The notes beneath the pieces are model-generated. The model saw nothing but the letters and a program-made list of their open reading frames with translations, was not told the origin of the DNA and did no database searches. Made by a program: the position numbers and the translations under genes. Below, piece by piece: positions 30,313 through 39,126 of a DNA stretch of 64,000 nucleotides. The stretch is from NCBI GenBank assembly GCA_023954015.1, contig JAMLIS010000003.1, positions 124,001-188,000 on the forward strand, read 5' to 3'. Each line of letters begins with the position of its first letter. Position 1 is the first letter of the stretch. Source of the stretch: Burkholderiaceae bacterium (lineage in GTDB: Bacteria > Pseudomonadota > Gammaproteobacteria > Burkholderiales > Burkholderiaceae_E).

Positions 30313-30719
30313 TCCACGGCGTGGGAACCGACATCGTGCTCGTCGAGCGCGTGGAGGCGCTGCTCGGGCGCTGGGGCGAGCGTTTCGCGCGCCGCGTGCT
30401 CGGCGACGAGGAGCTGGCCGAATACCGCCGGCGCGGCGGGAAGGACGGCCACGGCGCCGGCTACGCCGCACGCTATCTGGCCAAGCGTTTCGCGGCGAAG
30501 GAGGCGTTCGGCAAGGCGCTCGGCGTCGGCCTGCACGCACCGATGACACTGCACTCGCTGCAGGTGCTCAACGATGCGCGGGGCCGCCCGGTGGCGATCG
30601 CGCGCAAGGCATTGGGGCGCCACCTCGAAGAGCACGGGCTGGTCGCGCACGTGTCGCTGTCCGACGAGCGCGACAGTGCGCTTGCCTTCGTGATCGTCGA
30701 GCGCAGGGAGCCGCGATGA
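30309..30719 (+). CDS. acpS: Holo-ACP synthase
   Basis: A 136-residue transferase that attaches phosphopantetheine to ACP. The Mg-binding Asp is in GVGTDIVLVERV and the Glu in AKRFAAKEAFGKALGVG. It is coupled to pdxJ by ATGA. The end of the gene is the first half of a perfect 14-bp tandem duplication that also contains the nagZ start. Confidence 0.95.
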   Translation: MIHGVGTDIVLVERVEALLGRWGERFARRVLGDEELAEYRRRGGKDGHGAGYAARYLAKRFAAKEAFGKALGVGLHAPMTLHSLQVLNDARGRPVAIARKALGRHLEEHGLVAHVSLSDERDSALAFVIVERREPR

Positions 30720-30732
30720 GGGAGCCGCGATG
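30705..30732 (+). repeat. 14-bp perfect tandem duplication at acpS/nagZ junction
   Basis: AGGGAGCCGCGATG occurs twice head-to-tail (30705-30718 and 30719-30732). Both copies contain a ribosome-site-like AGGGAG and an ATG. The first ATG overlaps the acpS stop but runs into a stop after five codons; the second is the nagZ start. It looks like a recent slippage event that separated an ancestral ATGA overlap. Confidence 0.9.
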
Positions 30733-31668
30733 AGGGGGCCGGTCGTCGTCGACGTCGCCGGCTGCACGCTCGACGCGCACGAGCGCGAGCGGCTGCTGCA
30801 TCCGCTGGTCGGCGGCGTGATTCTCTTCGCGCGCAACTTCGAGTCGAAGCCGCAGCTCGCGCGGCTGTGCGCCGAAATCCACGCGCTGCGCAAGCCGGGG
30901 CTGCTGGTGTGCGTCGACCACGAAGGCGGGCGCGTGCAGCGCTTCCGCGACGGCTTCACCGAGCTGCCGCCGATGCGTGATCTCGGCCGGCTGTGGGACG
31001 AGAGTCCGCAGGCGGCATGCCGGCGCGCGACCGAAATCGGGCGCACGATCGGCGCCGAGCTGCGCGCCGTCGGCGTGGATCTCAGCTTCACGCCCGTGCT
31101 CGATCTCGACTGGGGACGCTCGGCGGTGATCGGCGATCGTGCGCTGCATTCCGACGCGGCCGCGGTCGCCGCCCTCGCACGCTGCCTGATGCACGGCCTG
31201 CTGCTCGGCGGAATGGCGAACTGCGGCAAGCACTTTCCGGGCCATGGTTTCGCCGACGCCGACTCGCACGTCGCGCTGCCCGTGGACGAACGCGGCCTCG
31301 ACGCGCTGCTTGCCGAGGATGCCGCGCCCTACGCGTGGCTGGGCGAGGCGCTGCTGTCGGTGATGCCGGCGCACGTCGTCTATCCCGAGGTCGACCTGCA
31401 GCCGGCAGGGTTCTCGCCGCGCTGGCTGCGCACCATCCTGCGCGAGCGGCTCGGCTTTCGCGGCCTCGTGTTCAGCGACGACCTGACGATGGAAGGCGCC
31501 ACCGTCGCCGGGGACATCGTGGCCCGCGCGCAGGCCGCGCTGTCGGCCGGCTGCGACATGGTGCTCGTGTGCAACCGTCCCGACCTGGCCGACGAGTTGC
31601 TCGCGCGGCTCGCGTGGACCCCGCCGGCGGGCTTCCACGAGCGTCTTGCCGCGCTGTTTCGCCGCTGA
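30730..31668 (+). CDS. nagZ: Beta-N-acetylhexosaminidase NagZ
   Basis: A 312-residue family-3 glycosidase of peptidoglycan recycling. The substrate loop [16 protein letters not shown] with its His, and the catalytic Asp in [10 protein letters not shown], are intact. [19 protein letters not shown] and [10 protein letters not shown] are typical. No signal peptide, so cytoplasmic. It follows acpS as in other Betaproteobacteria. Confidence 0.94.
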   Translation: MRGPVVVDVAGCTLDAHERERLLHPLVGGVILFARNFESKPQLARLCAEIHALRKPGLLVCVDHEGGRVQRFRDGFTELPPMRDLGRLWDESPQAACRRATEIGRTIGAELRAVGVDLSFTPVLDLDWGRSAVIGDRALHSDAAAVAALARCLMHGLLLGGMANCGKHFPGHGFADADSHVALPVDERGLDALLAEDAAPYAWLGEALLSVMPAHVVYPEVDLQPAGFSPRWLRTILRERLGFRGLVFSDDLTMEGATVAGDIVARAQAALSAGCDMVLVCNRPDLADELLARLAWTPPAGFHERLAALFRR

Positions 31669-31673
31669 TCGTC

Positions 31674-33497
31674 GTGCAGGAGAAGGACCGGGCTCACGAC
31701 CTGCGCGGGTATCTCGCGCAACTGCCGAACCGCCCGGGCGTGTACCGGATGATCGGTGCGAACGATGCGCTGCTCTACGTCGGCAAGGCGCGCGACCTGA
31801 AGAAGCGCGTCTCGTCGTATTTCAACAAGGGGCAGCCGAGTCCGCGCATCGCGCACATGATCGAGCGCATCGAACGCATCGAGACGACGGTCACTCGCTC
31901 GGAAGCCGAGGCACTGCTGCTCGAGAACAACCTCATCAAGACGGCGGCGCCGCGCTACAACATCCTGTTTCGCGACGACAAGTCGTATCCGTACCTGAAG
32001 ATCACCGGGCACGAGTTTCCGCGCCTGGTCTACTACCGCGGTCCGGTCGACCGGAACAACCGCTATTTCGGTCCGTTCCCGCACGCGAAGGCCGTGCGCG
32101 AGGCGATCCAGGTGCTGCAGAAGGTATTCCGCCTGCGCACCTGCGAGGACAGCGTCTTCGCCAACCGCACGCGGCCGTGCCTGCTGCACCAGATCGGGCG
32201 GTGCAGCGCACCGTGCGTCGGCAGGATCGATCGCGAGGCCTACGCGCGCGACGTCGAGGCGGCCGTTCGCTTCCTGCAGGGCGAGCACGGCCAGGTGCTC
32301 GCCGAGCTCGAGCAGCGCATGCAGGCCGAAGCGGCGGCGCTTCGCTTCGAGGCTGCCGCCGTGCTGCGCGACCGCATGGCGGCGCTGTCGAACGTGCTCA
32401 GCCGCCAGTCGATGGAGACGGTGCCCGACGCCGACGCCGACATCGTTGCGGTGGCGATGCGCGGCGGACGCATCTGCGTGAACCTGGCGATGGTGCGCGG
32501 TGGGCGACACCTCGGCGACAAGCCGATGTTCCCGGTGCACGCCGCGCAGGCGGGCGACGCCGAGTCGGCCGCGGAGGTGCTCGAGGCCTTTGTCGCGCAG
32601 CACTACGACGGCGTGCCGGTTCCGCCGGTGCTCGTCGTCGACGGCGTCGTGCCCGATGCGGCGCTGCTCGACTGGCTGCAGCAGCAGGCCGGACACGCGG
32701 TGCAGTGGATCCGCCAGCCGCAGGGCGTGCGCCGCAAATGGCTCGAGCTGGCCCGGCAGAACGCCGAGGTGTCGATCGAGCGCGTGCTCGCCGAGGAGGG
32801 ATCGCAGCAGGCGCGAACGCGTGCCCTCGCGCAGCTGCTGGGGCTGGACGACGGCGATCTCGATGCGCTTCGCGTCGAGTGCTTCGACGTGAGCCACACG
32901 ATGGGCGAGGCCACGCAGGCCTCGTGCGTGGTCTTCGAGCATCACGCGATGCAGCGCGCGCAGTACCGGCGCTTCAACATCCGCGACATCGAGCCCGGCG
33001 ACGACTACGCGGCGATGCGCCAGGTGCTCGAGCGCCGGTACACGGACGCGCCGCTGCCCGACCTCGTGCTGGTCGACGGCGGCGCCGGCCAGGTGGAGGT
33101 GGCGCGCCAGGTCTTCGCCGACCTCGGCCTGGACACCTCGACGATCGTCGGCGTCGCCAAGGGCGAGGGCCGCAAGGTCGGGCTCGAGAAGCTCGTCTTC
33201 GCCGACGGGCGCGCTCCGATCGTCCCGGGGGCGCATTCGGCTGCGCTGATGCTGGTTGCGCAGATCCGCGACGAGGCGCACCGCTTCGCCATCACCGGCA
33301 TGCGCGCGCGGCGCGCGAAGGCGCGCCAGGGCTCGCGGCTCGAGGAAATCGACGGTGTCGGACCGCGCCGTCGCCAGCGCCTGCTCGCGCGCTTCGGGGG
33401 GCTGCGTGGCATCATGGCGGCGAGCGTCGACGACCTCGCCTCGGTGCAGGGCGTTTCGCGCGCGCTCGCGGAGGAGATCTATCGGCGGCTGCACTGA
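31674..33497 (+). CDS. uvrC: Excinuclease ABC subunit C
   Basis: A 607-residue nuclease that makes both incisions in nucleotide excision repair. The GIY-YIG domain starts RPGVYRMI...LLYVGKA; the UVR motif and the CxxC-like [17 protein letters not shown] follow; the C-terminal RNase-H-like nuclease contains [12 protein letters not shown]; the helix-hairpin-helix end is [14 protein letters not shown]. The start is a GTG six bases after the nagZ stop; no in-frame ATG is suitable and no strong ribosome site is seen. Confidence 0.95.
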   Translation: MQEKDRAHDLRGYLAQLPNRPGVYRMIGANDALLYVGKARDLKKRVSSYFNKGQPSPRIAHMIERIERIETTVTRSEAEALLLENNLIKTAAPRYNILFRDDKSYPYLKITGHEFPRLVYYRGPVDRNNRYFGPFPHAKAVREAIQVLQKVFRLRTCEDSVFANRTRPCLLHQIGRCSAPCVGRIDREAYARDVEAAVRFLQGEHGQVLAELEQRMQAEAAALRFEAAAVLRDRMAALSNVLSRQSMETVPDADADIVAVAMRGGRICVNLAMVRGGRHLGDKPMFPVHAAQAGDAESAAEVLEAFVAQHYDGVPVPPVLVVDGVVPDAALLDWLQQQAGHAVQWIRQPQGVRRKWLELARQNAEVSIERVLAEEGSQQARTRALAQLLGLDDGDLDALRVECFDVSHTMGEATQASCVVFEHHAMQRAQYRRFNIRDIEPGDDYAAMRQVLERRYTDAPLPDLVLVDGGAGQVEVARQVFADLGLDTSTIVGVAKGEGRKVGLEKLVFADGRAPIVPGAHSAALMLVAQIRDEAHRFAITGMRARRAKARQGSRLEEIDGVGPRRRQRLLARFGGLRGIMAASVDDLASVQGVSRALAEEIYRRLH

Positions 33498-33544
33498 GAA
33501 GGTGTGAGCCGCCGGTACTCCACGCCCGTATTCGCGATCCCTGC

Positions 33545-34108
33545 ATGGTTCTGAACGTCCCGACGCTGCTCACCTGGACCCGCGTGCTGGCGATTCCGCT
33601 GCTCGTCGCGGTGTTCTATCTACCGCTGAGCCCGCACGCGCAGAACGTCGTCGCCACCGTTCTCTTCGTCGCGGCGGCGATCACCGACTGGCTCGACGGG
33701 TGGCTCGCACGCCGCTGGGGCCAGACTTCCGCCTTCGGTGCCTTCCTCGATCCGGTCGCCGACAAGCTGATCGTCTGCGTGGCGCTCGTGATGCTGGTCG
33801 CGCTCGGACGGGTCGATGCGATCGTCGCCGCGATCATCGTCGGGCGCGAGTTGACGATCTCGGCGCTGCGCGAATGGATGGCCCAGATCGGCGCGCGAAC
33901 GAGCGTGGCCGTGCACTCGATCGGCAAGTTCAAGACGATCGCGCAGCTCGTGGCCATCCCGATGCTGCTGTACGACCGGCCGTTGTTCGGCCTGCTCGAT
34001 ACGCACGGCGTCGGCACCTGGCTGATCTACGCGGCGGCGATCCTCACCGTCTGGTCGATGACCTACTACCTGCGCCGCGCCTGGCCGTACCTGCGCGATT
34101 CGGGTTGA
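33545..34108 (+). CDS. pgsA: CDP-diacylglycerol-glycerol-3-phosphate 3-phosphatidyltransferase
   Basis: A 187-residue multi-pass membrane enzyme making phosphatidylglycerol phosphate. The CDP-alcohol motif runs from DGWLARRWG through FLDPVADK, with all expected Asp. The last 65 bp overlap, on the opposite strand, the 3' end of the copper regulator gene. It directly follows uvrC, as in E. coli. Confidence 0.94.
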   Translation: MVLNVPTLLTWTRVLAIPLLVAVFYLPLSPHAQNVVATVLFVAAAITDWLDGWLARRWGQTSAFGAFLDPVADKLIVCVALVMLVALGRVDAIVAAIIVGRELTISALREWMAQIGARTSVAVHSIGKFKTIAQLVAIPMLLYDRPLFGLLDTHGVGTWLIYAAAILTVWSMTYYLRRAWPYLRDSG

Positions 34109-34589
34109 TCCCCGCCGGCGAGCGTGCCGGCGTCGTTCGCGCGGTGCCCGGCGCAGTGTCCGGCGCGGGCGGCGCATCTTCGCCGCTGGCGAGCGAGTCG
34201 AGGATGGGGCACTGCGGCCGGTCGTCCCCGTGGCACGACGCCGCCAGTTCCTCGATCGTCGCCTTCATCTCGAGCAGCTCGCGCACCTTGCGCTCGAGCC
34301 GCTCGACGTGTTCGAGCGCGAGCGCCTTGACCTTCGCGCTCGGACGCGTGCGGTCCTGCCACAGGCCGACGAGCTGCGTGATCTCGGCGATCGAGAAGCC
34401 GAGGTCGCGGGCGCGCGCGATGAACGCCAGAAGGTGCACGTCGTTGGCCGTGTACCTGCGGTAGCCGGCGTCGTTTCGCGCAGCCGGCGGGACGAGGCCC
34501 AGCGACTCGTAGTGGCGGATCATCTTCGCCGACACGCCGGAGGCGCGCGAGGCCTCGCCGATGTTCATCGGCCGCGCCTGCGTACGCAT
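34044..34589 (-). CDS. cueR: CueR-type MerR-family copper-responsive regulator
   Basis: A 181-residue MerR regulator. The DNA-binding start is MNIGEASRASGVSAKMIRHYE, and the copper features are clear: a CX7C loop (CHGDDRPQC) and the Ser in RPSAKVKA equivalent to CueR Ser77. The tail after about residue 145 is Pro/Thr/Arg-rich and overlaps pgsA antisense. The ATG at 34589 overlaps the copA stop (TGATG), implying coupling; an ATG at 34568 matches the family start better and is an alternative. It is downstream of copA on the same strand, so it probably controls its own operon through the palindrome at 37131. Confidence 0.88.
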   Translation of the reverse strand: MRTQARPMNIGEASRASGVSAKMIRHYESLGLVPPAARNDAGYRRYTANDVHLLAFIARARDLGFSIAEITQLVGLWQDRTRPSAKVKALALEHVERLERKVRELLEMKATIEELAASCHGDDRPQCPILDSLASGEDAPPAPDTAPGTARTTPARSPAGINPNRAGTARRGAGSRSSTRR

Positions 34590-37093
34590 CACTCGGAGGC
34601 GGCTGCCGCGTGCAACGGCGCCGCCCGCTCGCGCAGGCCGCGCCGGCCGGCGAGTGTCGCCGCGGCGTCGTGGCCGGCCGGCCGCCAGCGTCGAAGCAGC
34701 AGCGCGTTGGTGACGACGCTCACGCTCGAGAAGGCCATCGCGGCACCGGCGATGACGGGATCGAGGAAGCCCAGCGCGGCCAGCGGCACGCCGACCGCGT
34801 TGTAGAAGAAGGCCCAGAAGAGGTTCTGGCGGATCTTCGCGTAGGTGCGGCGCGACACGTCGATCGCGTCGGCGACGAGCCGCGGATCGCCGCGCATCAG
34901 CGTGATGCCGGCTGCCTCCATCGCCACGTCGGTGCCGGTCGACATCGCTATGCCGACGTTGGCCGCCGCCAGCGCGGGAGCGTCGTTGATCCCGTCGCCC
35001 ACCATTGCGACGACCGCATCGTCGTGCGCGAGCTCGCCGACGATCGCCGCTTTCGCGTCGGGCAGGACTTCCGCATGAACCTCGTCGATGCCGAGCTGCG
35101 TGGCGACCGACTGCGCGCTTCCGCGGTTGTCGCCGGTGACGAGCACGGTGCGTATGCCGCGCGCATGCAGCGAGGCGATCGCCGCGGCGGCTTCCGGCTT
35201 GACCTCGTCGCCGAAGGCGAGCAGGCCGAGCAGCGCGTGCGAGTCGCCGTTCTTGCGGGCGAGCCACGACACGGTGCGGCCTTCGGACTGCAGGCGTGCG
35301 GCGTGCGCTGCGAGCTCGCCCGCGGCGAGGCCGAGCTCCGCGAGCAGGCGCGTGCTGCCCAGGTGCAGCGATTCGCCGTCGACGCGTCCCGCGATGCCGC
35401 GCCCCGCCAACGCGCGTACGTCCTGTGCGACCGGAATCGGCAGGCTGCGCGCGCGCGCGGCCTCGAGCACCGCCCTGGCCAACGGATGCTCGCTGCCGCT
35501 CTGCAACGCTGCGGCCAGGCGCAGGACTTCCGGCTCGCTGCTCGTACCCACCGCGAGCGCTGCCGCCAGCCGCGGCTGGCCGACCGTCAGCGTGCCGGTC
35601 TTGTCGAACGCGACGGTCGTCACCGAATGCGTCAGCTCTAGCGCCTCGGCGTCCTTGATCAGGATGCCGTGCCTCGCGGCGACGCCGGTGCCCGCCATGA
35701 TCGCCGTCGGCGTCGCCAGTCCGAGCGCGCAAGGGCAGGCGATGACGAGCACGGCCACCGCGTTCAGCAGCGCGTTTTCCCAGTCGCCCGTGGTCGCTCC
35801 CCACGCTGCGAGCGTCACCAGCGCGACGACGAGCACGACCGGCACGAAGACCGCGCTCACGCGATCGACGAGACGCTGGATCGGCGCCTTCGCCGCCTGT
35901 GCGCCCTCGACCATGCGAATGATCCGCGCGAGCATCGATTCGCTGCCGGTGGCGAGCGTGCGTACCGCGAGCAGCCCTTCGGCGTTGATCGATCCGCCGG
36001 TGACGCGATCGCCGGGCGCCTTGGCCACCGGAAGGCTCTCGCCGGTGATCAGCGATTCGTCGGCATGGCTGCGCCCGTCGACGATTTCGCCGTCGACCGG
36101 GATCCGCTCGCCCGGACGGACCACGACGAGATCGCCGAGGCGAACGCTCGCCGCCGGGACTTCGGTCTCGACGCCGTCGCGGCGTACGCGCGCCGTTTCG
36201 GGCCGCAACGCCTTCAATGCGCGGATCGCGTCCGTCGTCTGGCGCTTGGCGCGCGCCTCGAGCCACTTGCCCAGCAGCACGAGGGTGATCACCGTGGCCG
36301 CCGCTTCGAAGTACAGGTGCGGCGAGTCGTGCCCGTGCGCCGTGAACATCAGGTACAGCGACAAGCCGTAGGCGGCCGAGGTGCCCAGCGCCACGAGCAG
36401 GTCCATGTTTCCGGTGCCCGCCCGCAGCGCTTTCCACCCGGCGCGATAGAAGCGGGCGCCCAGCCAGAACTGGACCGGCGTGGCCAGCAGCAGTTGCGCC
36501 CATGCCGGCAGCATCCAGTGGCGGCCGAAGGGTGCGCCGAGCATCGGAGCGACCAGCGGCAGCGTGAGCACGCCGGCGAGCGCAACCGGCCACCAGCCGG
36601 GCAGGCGGGCGGCGTTCGACGGTGCCGCGGCACCGGCTTTCGCGTCGGCGCCGGGAGCGACTTCGTAGCCGGCGCGCTCGATGGCTTCGTGAAGCGCCTG
36701 CAGCGGCGTGGCGCCCAGCGTCTCGACGCGCGCACGCTCGGTGGCGAGGTTGACCGACACGCCGACGACGCCGGGTACCTTCGCCAGCGCCCGTTCGACG
36801 CGTCCGACGCACGAGGCGCAGGTCATTCCGGCGACCGCGATGTCGAAGGTTTCGCGCGCCACCTCGTAGCCGGCCTTCTCGACAGCCTGCGCGAGTGCGG
36901 ACGCCGTGACCGAGGCGTCCGCGTGCACGCTGGCGATTTCGGTGGCGAGATTCACGCTCGCCTCGACGACGCCCGGCAACTTGTGCAGGGCGCGCTCCAC
37001 CCGGCCCACACACGAGGCGCAGGTCATCCCCTTGACCTGCAGCTGGATCGCAGCCGCGTTTCGCGGGGATGGGGAAAGCGTCGAAGTGCTCAT
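34589..37093 (-). CDS. copA: Copper-exporting P1B-type ATPase
   Basis: An 834-residue Cu(I) efflux pump. Two N-terminal metal-binding domains each have GMTCASC (about residues 23 and 90). The transport motif is CPCAL, the phosphorylated Asp is in FDKTGTLT, the HP motif in [10 protein letters not shown], and the hinge [10 protein letters not shown]. The start is the ATG with CGGAGAA upstream; an upstream ATG at 37132 would place the start inside the operator. The downstream regulator gene is coupled to it. Confidence 0.95.
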   Translation of the reverse strand: MSTSTLSPSPRNAAAIQLQVKGMTCASCVGRVERALHKLPGVVEASVNLATEIASVHADASVTASALAQAVEKAGYEVARETFDIAVAGMTCASCVGRVERALAKVPGVVGVSVNLATERARVETLGATPLQALHEAIERAGYEVAPGADAKAGAAAPSNAARLPGWWPVALAGVLTLPLVAPMLGAPFGRHWMLPAWAQLLLATPVQFWLGARFYRAGWKALRAGTGNMDLLVALGTSAAYGLSLYLMFTAHGHDSPHLYFEAAATVITLVLLGKWLEARAKRQTTDAIRALKALRPETARVRRDGVETEVPAASVRLGDLVVVRPGERIPVDGEIVDGRSHADESLITGESLPVAKAPGDRVTGGSINAEGLLAVRTLATGSESMLARIIRMVEGAQAAKAPIQRLVDRVSAVFVPVVLVVALVTLAAWGATTGDWENALLNAVAVLVIACPCALGLATPTAIMAGTGVAARHGILIKDAEALELTHSVTTVAFDKTGTLTVGQPRLAAALAVGTSSEPEVLRLAAALQSGSEHPLARAVLEAARARSLPIPVAQDVRALAGRGIAGRVDGESLHLGSTRLLAELGLAAGELAAHAARLQSEGRTVSWLARKNGDSHALLGLLAFGDEVKPEAAAAIASLHARGIRTVLVTGDNRGSAQSVATQLGIDEVHAEVLPDAKAAIVGELAHDDAVVAMVGDGINDAPALAAANVGIAMSTGTDVAMEAAGITLMRGDPRLVADAIDVSRRTYAKIRQNLFWAFFYNAVGVPLAALGFLDPVIAGAAMAFSSVSVVTNALLLRRWRPAGHDAAATLAGRRGLRERAAPLHAAAASE

Positions 37094-37123
37094 CGAGTTC
37101 TCCGGAACGGTGCCATTGCGGAC

Positions 37124-37154
37124 ATCGTCCACCTTGACATCATGTCAAGGTCAA
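37124..37154 (-). promoter_or_regulatory. MerR-type promoter/operator of copA
   Basis: A perfect inverted repeat with arms ACCTTGACAT (37131-37140) and ATGTCAAGGT (37142-37151) around a single C. Reading on the minus strand, TTGACC (37154-37149) and GACGAT (37129-37124) are separated by 19 bp, the over-long spacer that MerR-family activators unwind. It lies 31 bp ahead of the copA start. Confidence 0.75.
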
Positions 37155-37176
37155 GTCCTCGGGCGCAAGCCGGGAT

Positions 37177-37250
37177 TGGAGGCGGAGGTCGGAATCGAAC
37201 CGGCGTACACGGCTTTGCAGGCCGCTGCATGACCACTCTGCCACTCCGCC
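37177..37250 (-). tRNA. tRNA-Cys (anticodon GCA)
   Basis: Read on the minus strand: acceptor GGCGGAG pairs with CTCCGCC, anticodon loop contains TGCA with anticodon GCA, T-arm GGTTCGATTCC, and the 3' CCA is encoded. It lies 59 bp after tRNA-Gly on the same strand and only 22 bp before the copA -35 element, with no terminator seen between. Confidence 0.97.
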
Positions 37251-37309
37251 GGGAGAGCAGTCCGAACCGCGCGCAAGGCGTCGATTCGGGTACCTGGCAA
37301 GGGAAAGAC

Positions 37310-37385
37310 TGGAGCGGGAGACGAGTCTCGAACTCGCGACCTCAACCTTGGCAAGGTTGCGCTCTACCAACTGAGCTACTCCCGC
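37310..37385 (-). tRNA. tRNA-Gly (anticodon GCC)
   Basis: Minus strand: acceptor GCGGGAG pairs with CTCCCGC, D-arm AGCTCAGTTGGTAGAGC, anticodon GCC in the loop, T-arm AGTTCGAGACT, CCA encoded. It is first in a two-tRNA transcript starting from a consensus promoter a few bases upstream. Confidence 0.97.
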
Positions 37386-37397
37386 GCGAAGCCAGCG

Positions 37398-37427
37398 ATT
37401 ATATAACCGGCGCGATCGGAGTGTCAA
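37398..37427 (-). promoter_or_regulatory. Consensus sigma-70 promoter of the tRNA-Gly/tRNA-Cys unit
   Basis: On the minus strand a perfect TTGACA (37427-37422), 18-bp spacer and perfect TATAAT (37403-37398). Transcription would start about 5 bases ahead of tRNA-Gly. This is the best promoter match in the window. Confidence 0.85.
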
Positions 37428-37554
37428 TTCGACGAGAAGCATCACGCCGCGCAGTCGAGCGCGTCGTCGCGCGGCCGCGTGCGCCGCATCCGCGGGTCAT
37501 CGAGGACACGCGGATGCGGATACGACGGTGTGCGCGAAGACGCGCTGCTTCGCG

Positions 37555-38157
37555 TCAGGCGCTCATCGGCGTGACTTTCGCGCCTTCCAGTGCGACACCG
37601 GCTGCCAGGCCTGCATTGGTCATCACGAACGCGATGACCGGTTGCTGCGCGTTGGCAGTGTCGATACGGCCGTTCGCGCCCACCTTGGCAACCGCCACCG
37701 TCGCATCGACGCCGGCCGTCCAGCCGTTGCTCTCGCGGAAGTGCTGCAGGGCTTCGGGCGTCATGAACAGGTAGACCGCCGCCTGCGACTGGGCGCCGGC
37801 CTGCAGGCCGATCGAAGCGGCGTTGACGGTGTAGTAGCCGAGGGTGCGCCCGTCCTTGCCGCGCAGCGCGCCGTTGCCGTGGGCGCCGCCGATGCCGAAG
37901 GAGACGCGGATCACCGACGGGAACACCAGGACGCCGCTGGCGCGCTGGACGAGCTCGCGCGAGCCCGGCGCGGTTTCGTACAGTTTCGTCAGCGTCGTGT
38001 TCACTTCGGCGTCGATCTCGTTGCGCTTCGCGATCGCGGTCGGGGTCCCCGTGGGGCCGGTCGTCGTGCAGGCGGCGAGTCCGCCCGACGCGAGCATCAG
38101 CAGACCCAGGCCGACGACGCGTCGGCGTTCGGCAAGCAGGGTGGAGTCTCGTTGCAT
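37555..38157 (-). CDS. YSC84-domain lipoprotein
   Basis: A 200-residue protein. A twin-basic start and hydrophobic stretch end in a lipobox LAAC near residue 30, so it is probably an outer-membrane or periplasmic lipoprotein. The mature part has the YSC84-type pattern: ASGVLVFPSVIRVSFGIGGAHGNGAL, then YYTVNAASIGLQAGAQS, ending VALEGAKVTPM. The family is associated with lipid binding in other organisms; bacterial function is unknown. GGAGGA precedes the ATG. It is divergent from tRNA-Leu. Confidence 0.85.
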   Translation of the reverse strand: MQRDSTLLAERRRVVGLGLLMLASGGLAACTTTGPTGTPTAIAKRNEIDAEVNTTLTKLYETAPGSRELVQRASGVLVFPSVIRVSFGIGGAHGNGALRGKDGRTLGYYTVNAASIGLQAGAQSQAAVYLFMTPEALQHFRESNGWTAGVDATVAVAKVGANGRIDTANAQQPVIAFVMTNAGLAAGVALEGAKVTPMSA

Positions 38158-38227
38158 GTGGTCCTCCGGTTGCGTTGCGAAAACCGGATGCGGCGCAAAC
38201 GGCTGGCCCGGTACACTGCGCAGCGGC

Positions 38228-38314
38228 GCCCGAGTGGTGAAATCGGTAGACACAAGGGACTTAAAATCCCTCGGCCTCGCGGCCGTGCCGGTTCGAGTCC
38301 GGCCTCGGGCACCA
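38228..38314 (+). tRNA. tRNA-Leu (anticodon TAA)
   Basis: Acceptor GCCCGAG pairs with CTCGGGC; anticodon loop CTTAAAA gives anticodon TAA; a long variable arm (TCGGCCTCGCGGCCG) marks class II Leu; T-arm GGTTCGAGTCC; CCA encoded. A weak TACACT -10 lies at 38212. It is on the opposite strand to the nearby Gly and Cys tRNA genes. Confidence 0.97.
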
Positions 38315-38387
38315 GTACAAAGACCATCCCCGACGGCTCGACTCCGCAGGCTTGGGGACTTCGTCCACGGGCGGGGCCGGCGACGCC

Positions 38388-38404
38388 TGCTATCATTGAT
38401 AGCA
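38388..38404. promoter_or_regulatory. Palindromic operator candidate ahead of toxin-antitoxin pair
   Basis: The 17-bp perfect palindrome TGCTATCATTGATAGCA lies 21 bp before the antitoxin start and includes TATCAT, a possible -10. FitA/VapB-type antitoxins bind such inverted repeats to repress their own operon. Confidence 0.6.
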
Positions 38405-38424
38405 TGCGTCGGCGGAGGATGAGA

Positions 38425-38658
38425 ATGGCAGACCTGCTCGTACGAGGCGTCGACGAGGCGCTCGTTCGGAAACTGAAGGACCGCGCCGCGGCGCACGGCC
38501 GTAGTGCGGAAGCCGAGCACCGGGAGATTCTTGCGAGCGCACTGAAGCGCCCGCGCAGGCGCAGTTTCGCGGAAGTGTTGGCGTCGATGCCCGACGTCGG
38601 CATCGACGCCGACTTCGCTCGCATCGAGGACGAAGAGAAGCTCCGACCGTGTACCTGA
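38425..38658 (+). CDS. FitA-like ribbon-helix-helix antitoxin
   Basis: A 77-residue protein. The N-terminal ribbon-helix-helix (MADLLVRGVDEALVRKLKDRA, then SAEAEHREILASAL) binds DNA, and the acidic C-terminus (GIDADFARIEDEEK) should mask the toxin. The ATG at 38425 was chosen over two upstream ATGs because GGCGGAGGA lies just before it. It overlaps the toxin gene by 10 bp. Confidence 0.88.
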   Translation: MADLLVRGVDEALVRKLKDRAAAHGRSAEAEHREILASALKRPRRRSFAEVLASMPDVGIDADFARIEDEEKLRPCT

Positions 38659-39074
38659 TCGACACGAACGTCGTCAGCGAGGCGCGAAAAGGGACGCGAG
38701 CCGATCGCGGCGTTCGCCGGTTCTTCGACGAAGTCGCTGCGAGCGGGGATTCCGTCTATTTGTCTTCGATCACGGTCGGCGAATTGCGCCGAGGCGTCGA
38801 AGCGATCCGGCAGCGCGGCGAGGGCCGTCAGGCTGCGCTGCTGGAGGGCTGGCTTTCGCTCGTGCTCGAACAGTATCGGGACAACGTACTCGACTTCGAT
38901 GTCGAAGCAGCGCAGGTCTGGGGCCGGCTCTGCGTGCCTCGACCCGAACACGCGATCGACGAGCAGATCGCCGCCGTTGCACTGGTCAACGACCTGACCG
39001 TCGTGACGCGAAACACCTCGGACTTCGACAGAACCGGCGTTCGTTTCGTCGATCCTTTCGAAGTGCGCGAGTAG
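38649..39074 (+). CDS. FitB-like PIN-domain ribonuclease toxin
   Basis: A 141-residue PIN nuclease. Acidic catalytic residues are visible in YLIDTNVVSEA, ITVGELRRGV, IDEQIAAVAL and TRNTSDF. It starts with a GTG inside the antitoxin gene, so synthesis is coupled. The pair probably aids plasmid-like maintenance or stress response; the target RNA is unknown. Its 3' end converges on the permease gene. Confidence 0.9.
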   Translation: MYLIDTNVVSEARKGTRADRGVRRFFDEVAASGDSVYLSSITVGELRRGVEAIRQRGEGRQAALLEGWLSLVLEQYRDNVLDFDVEAAQVWGRLCVPRPEHAIDEQIAAVALVNDLTVVTRNTSDFDRTGVRFVDPFEVRE

Positions 39075-39126
39075 AAGGCAGCGTTGTCTTCGCCGCTTCG
39101 CTCGCGCCGTTCGAGCGGCGTGCGGA

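Noticed and set aside
34044..34108. 65-bp antisense overlap of cueR and pgsA 3' ends, and an equal 65-bp overlap of ybbA and pgi
   Set aside because: Both are simple convergent overlaps in low-complexity tails; the equal length looks like coincidence.
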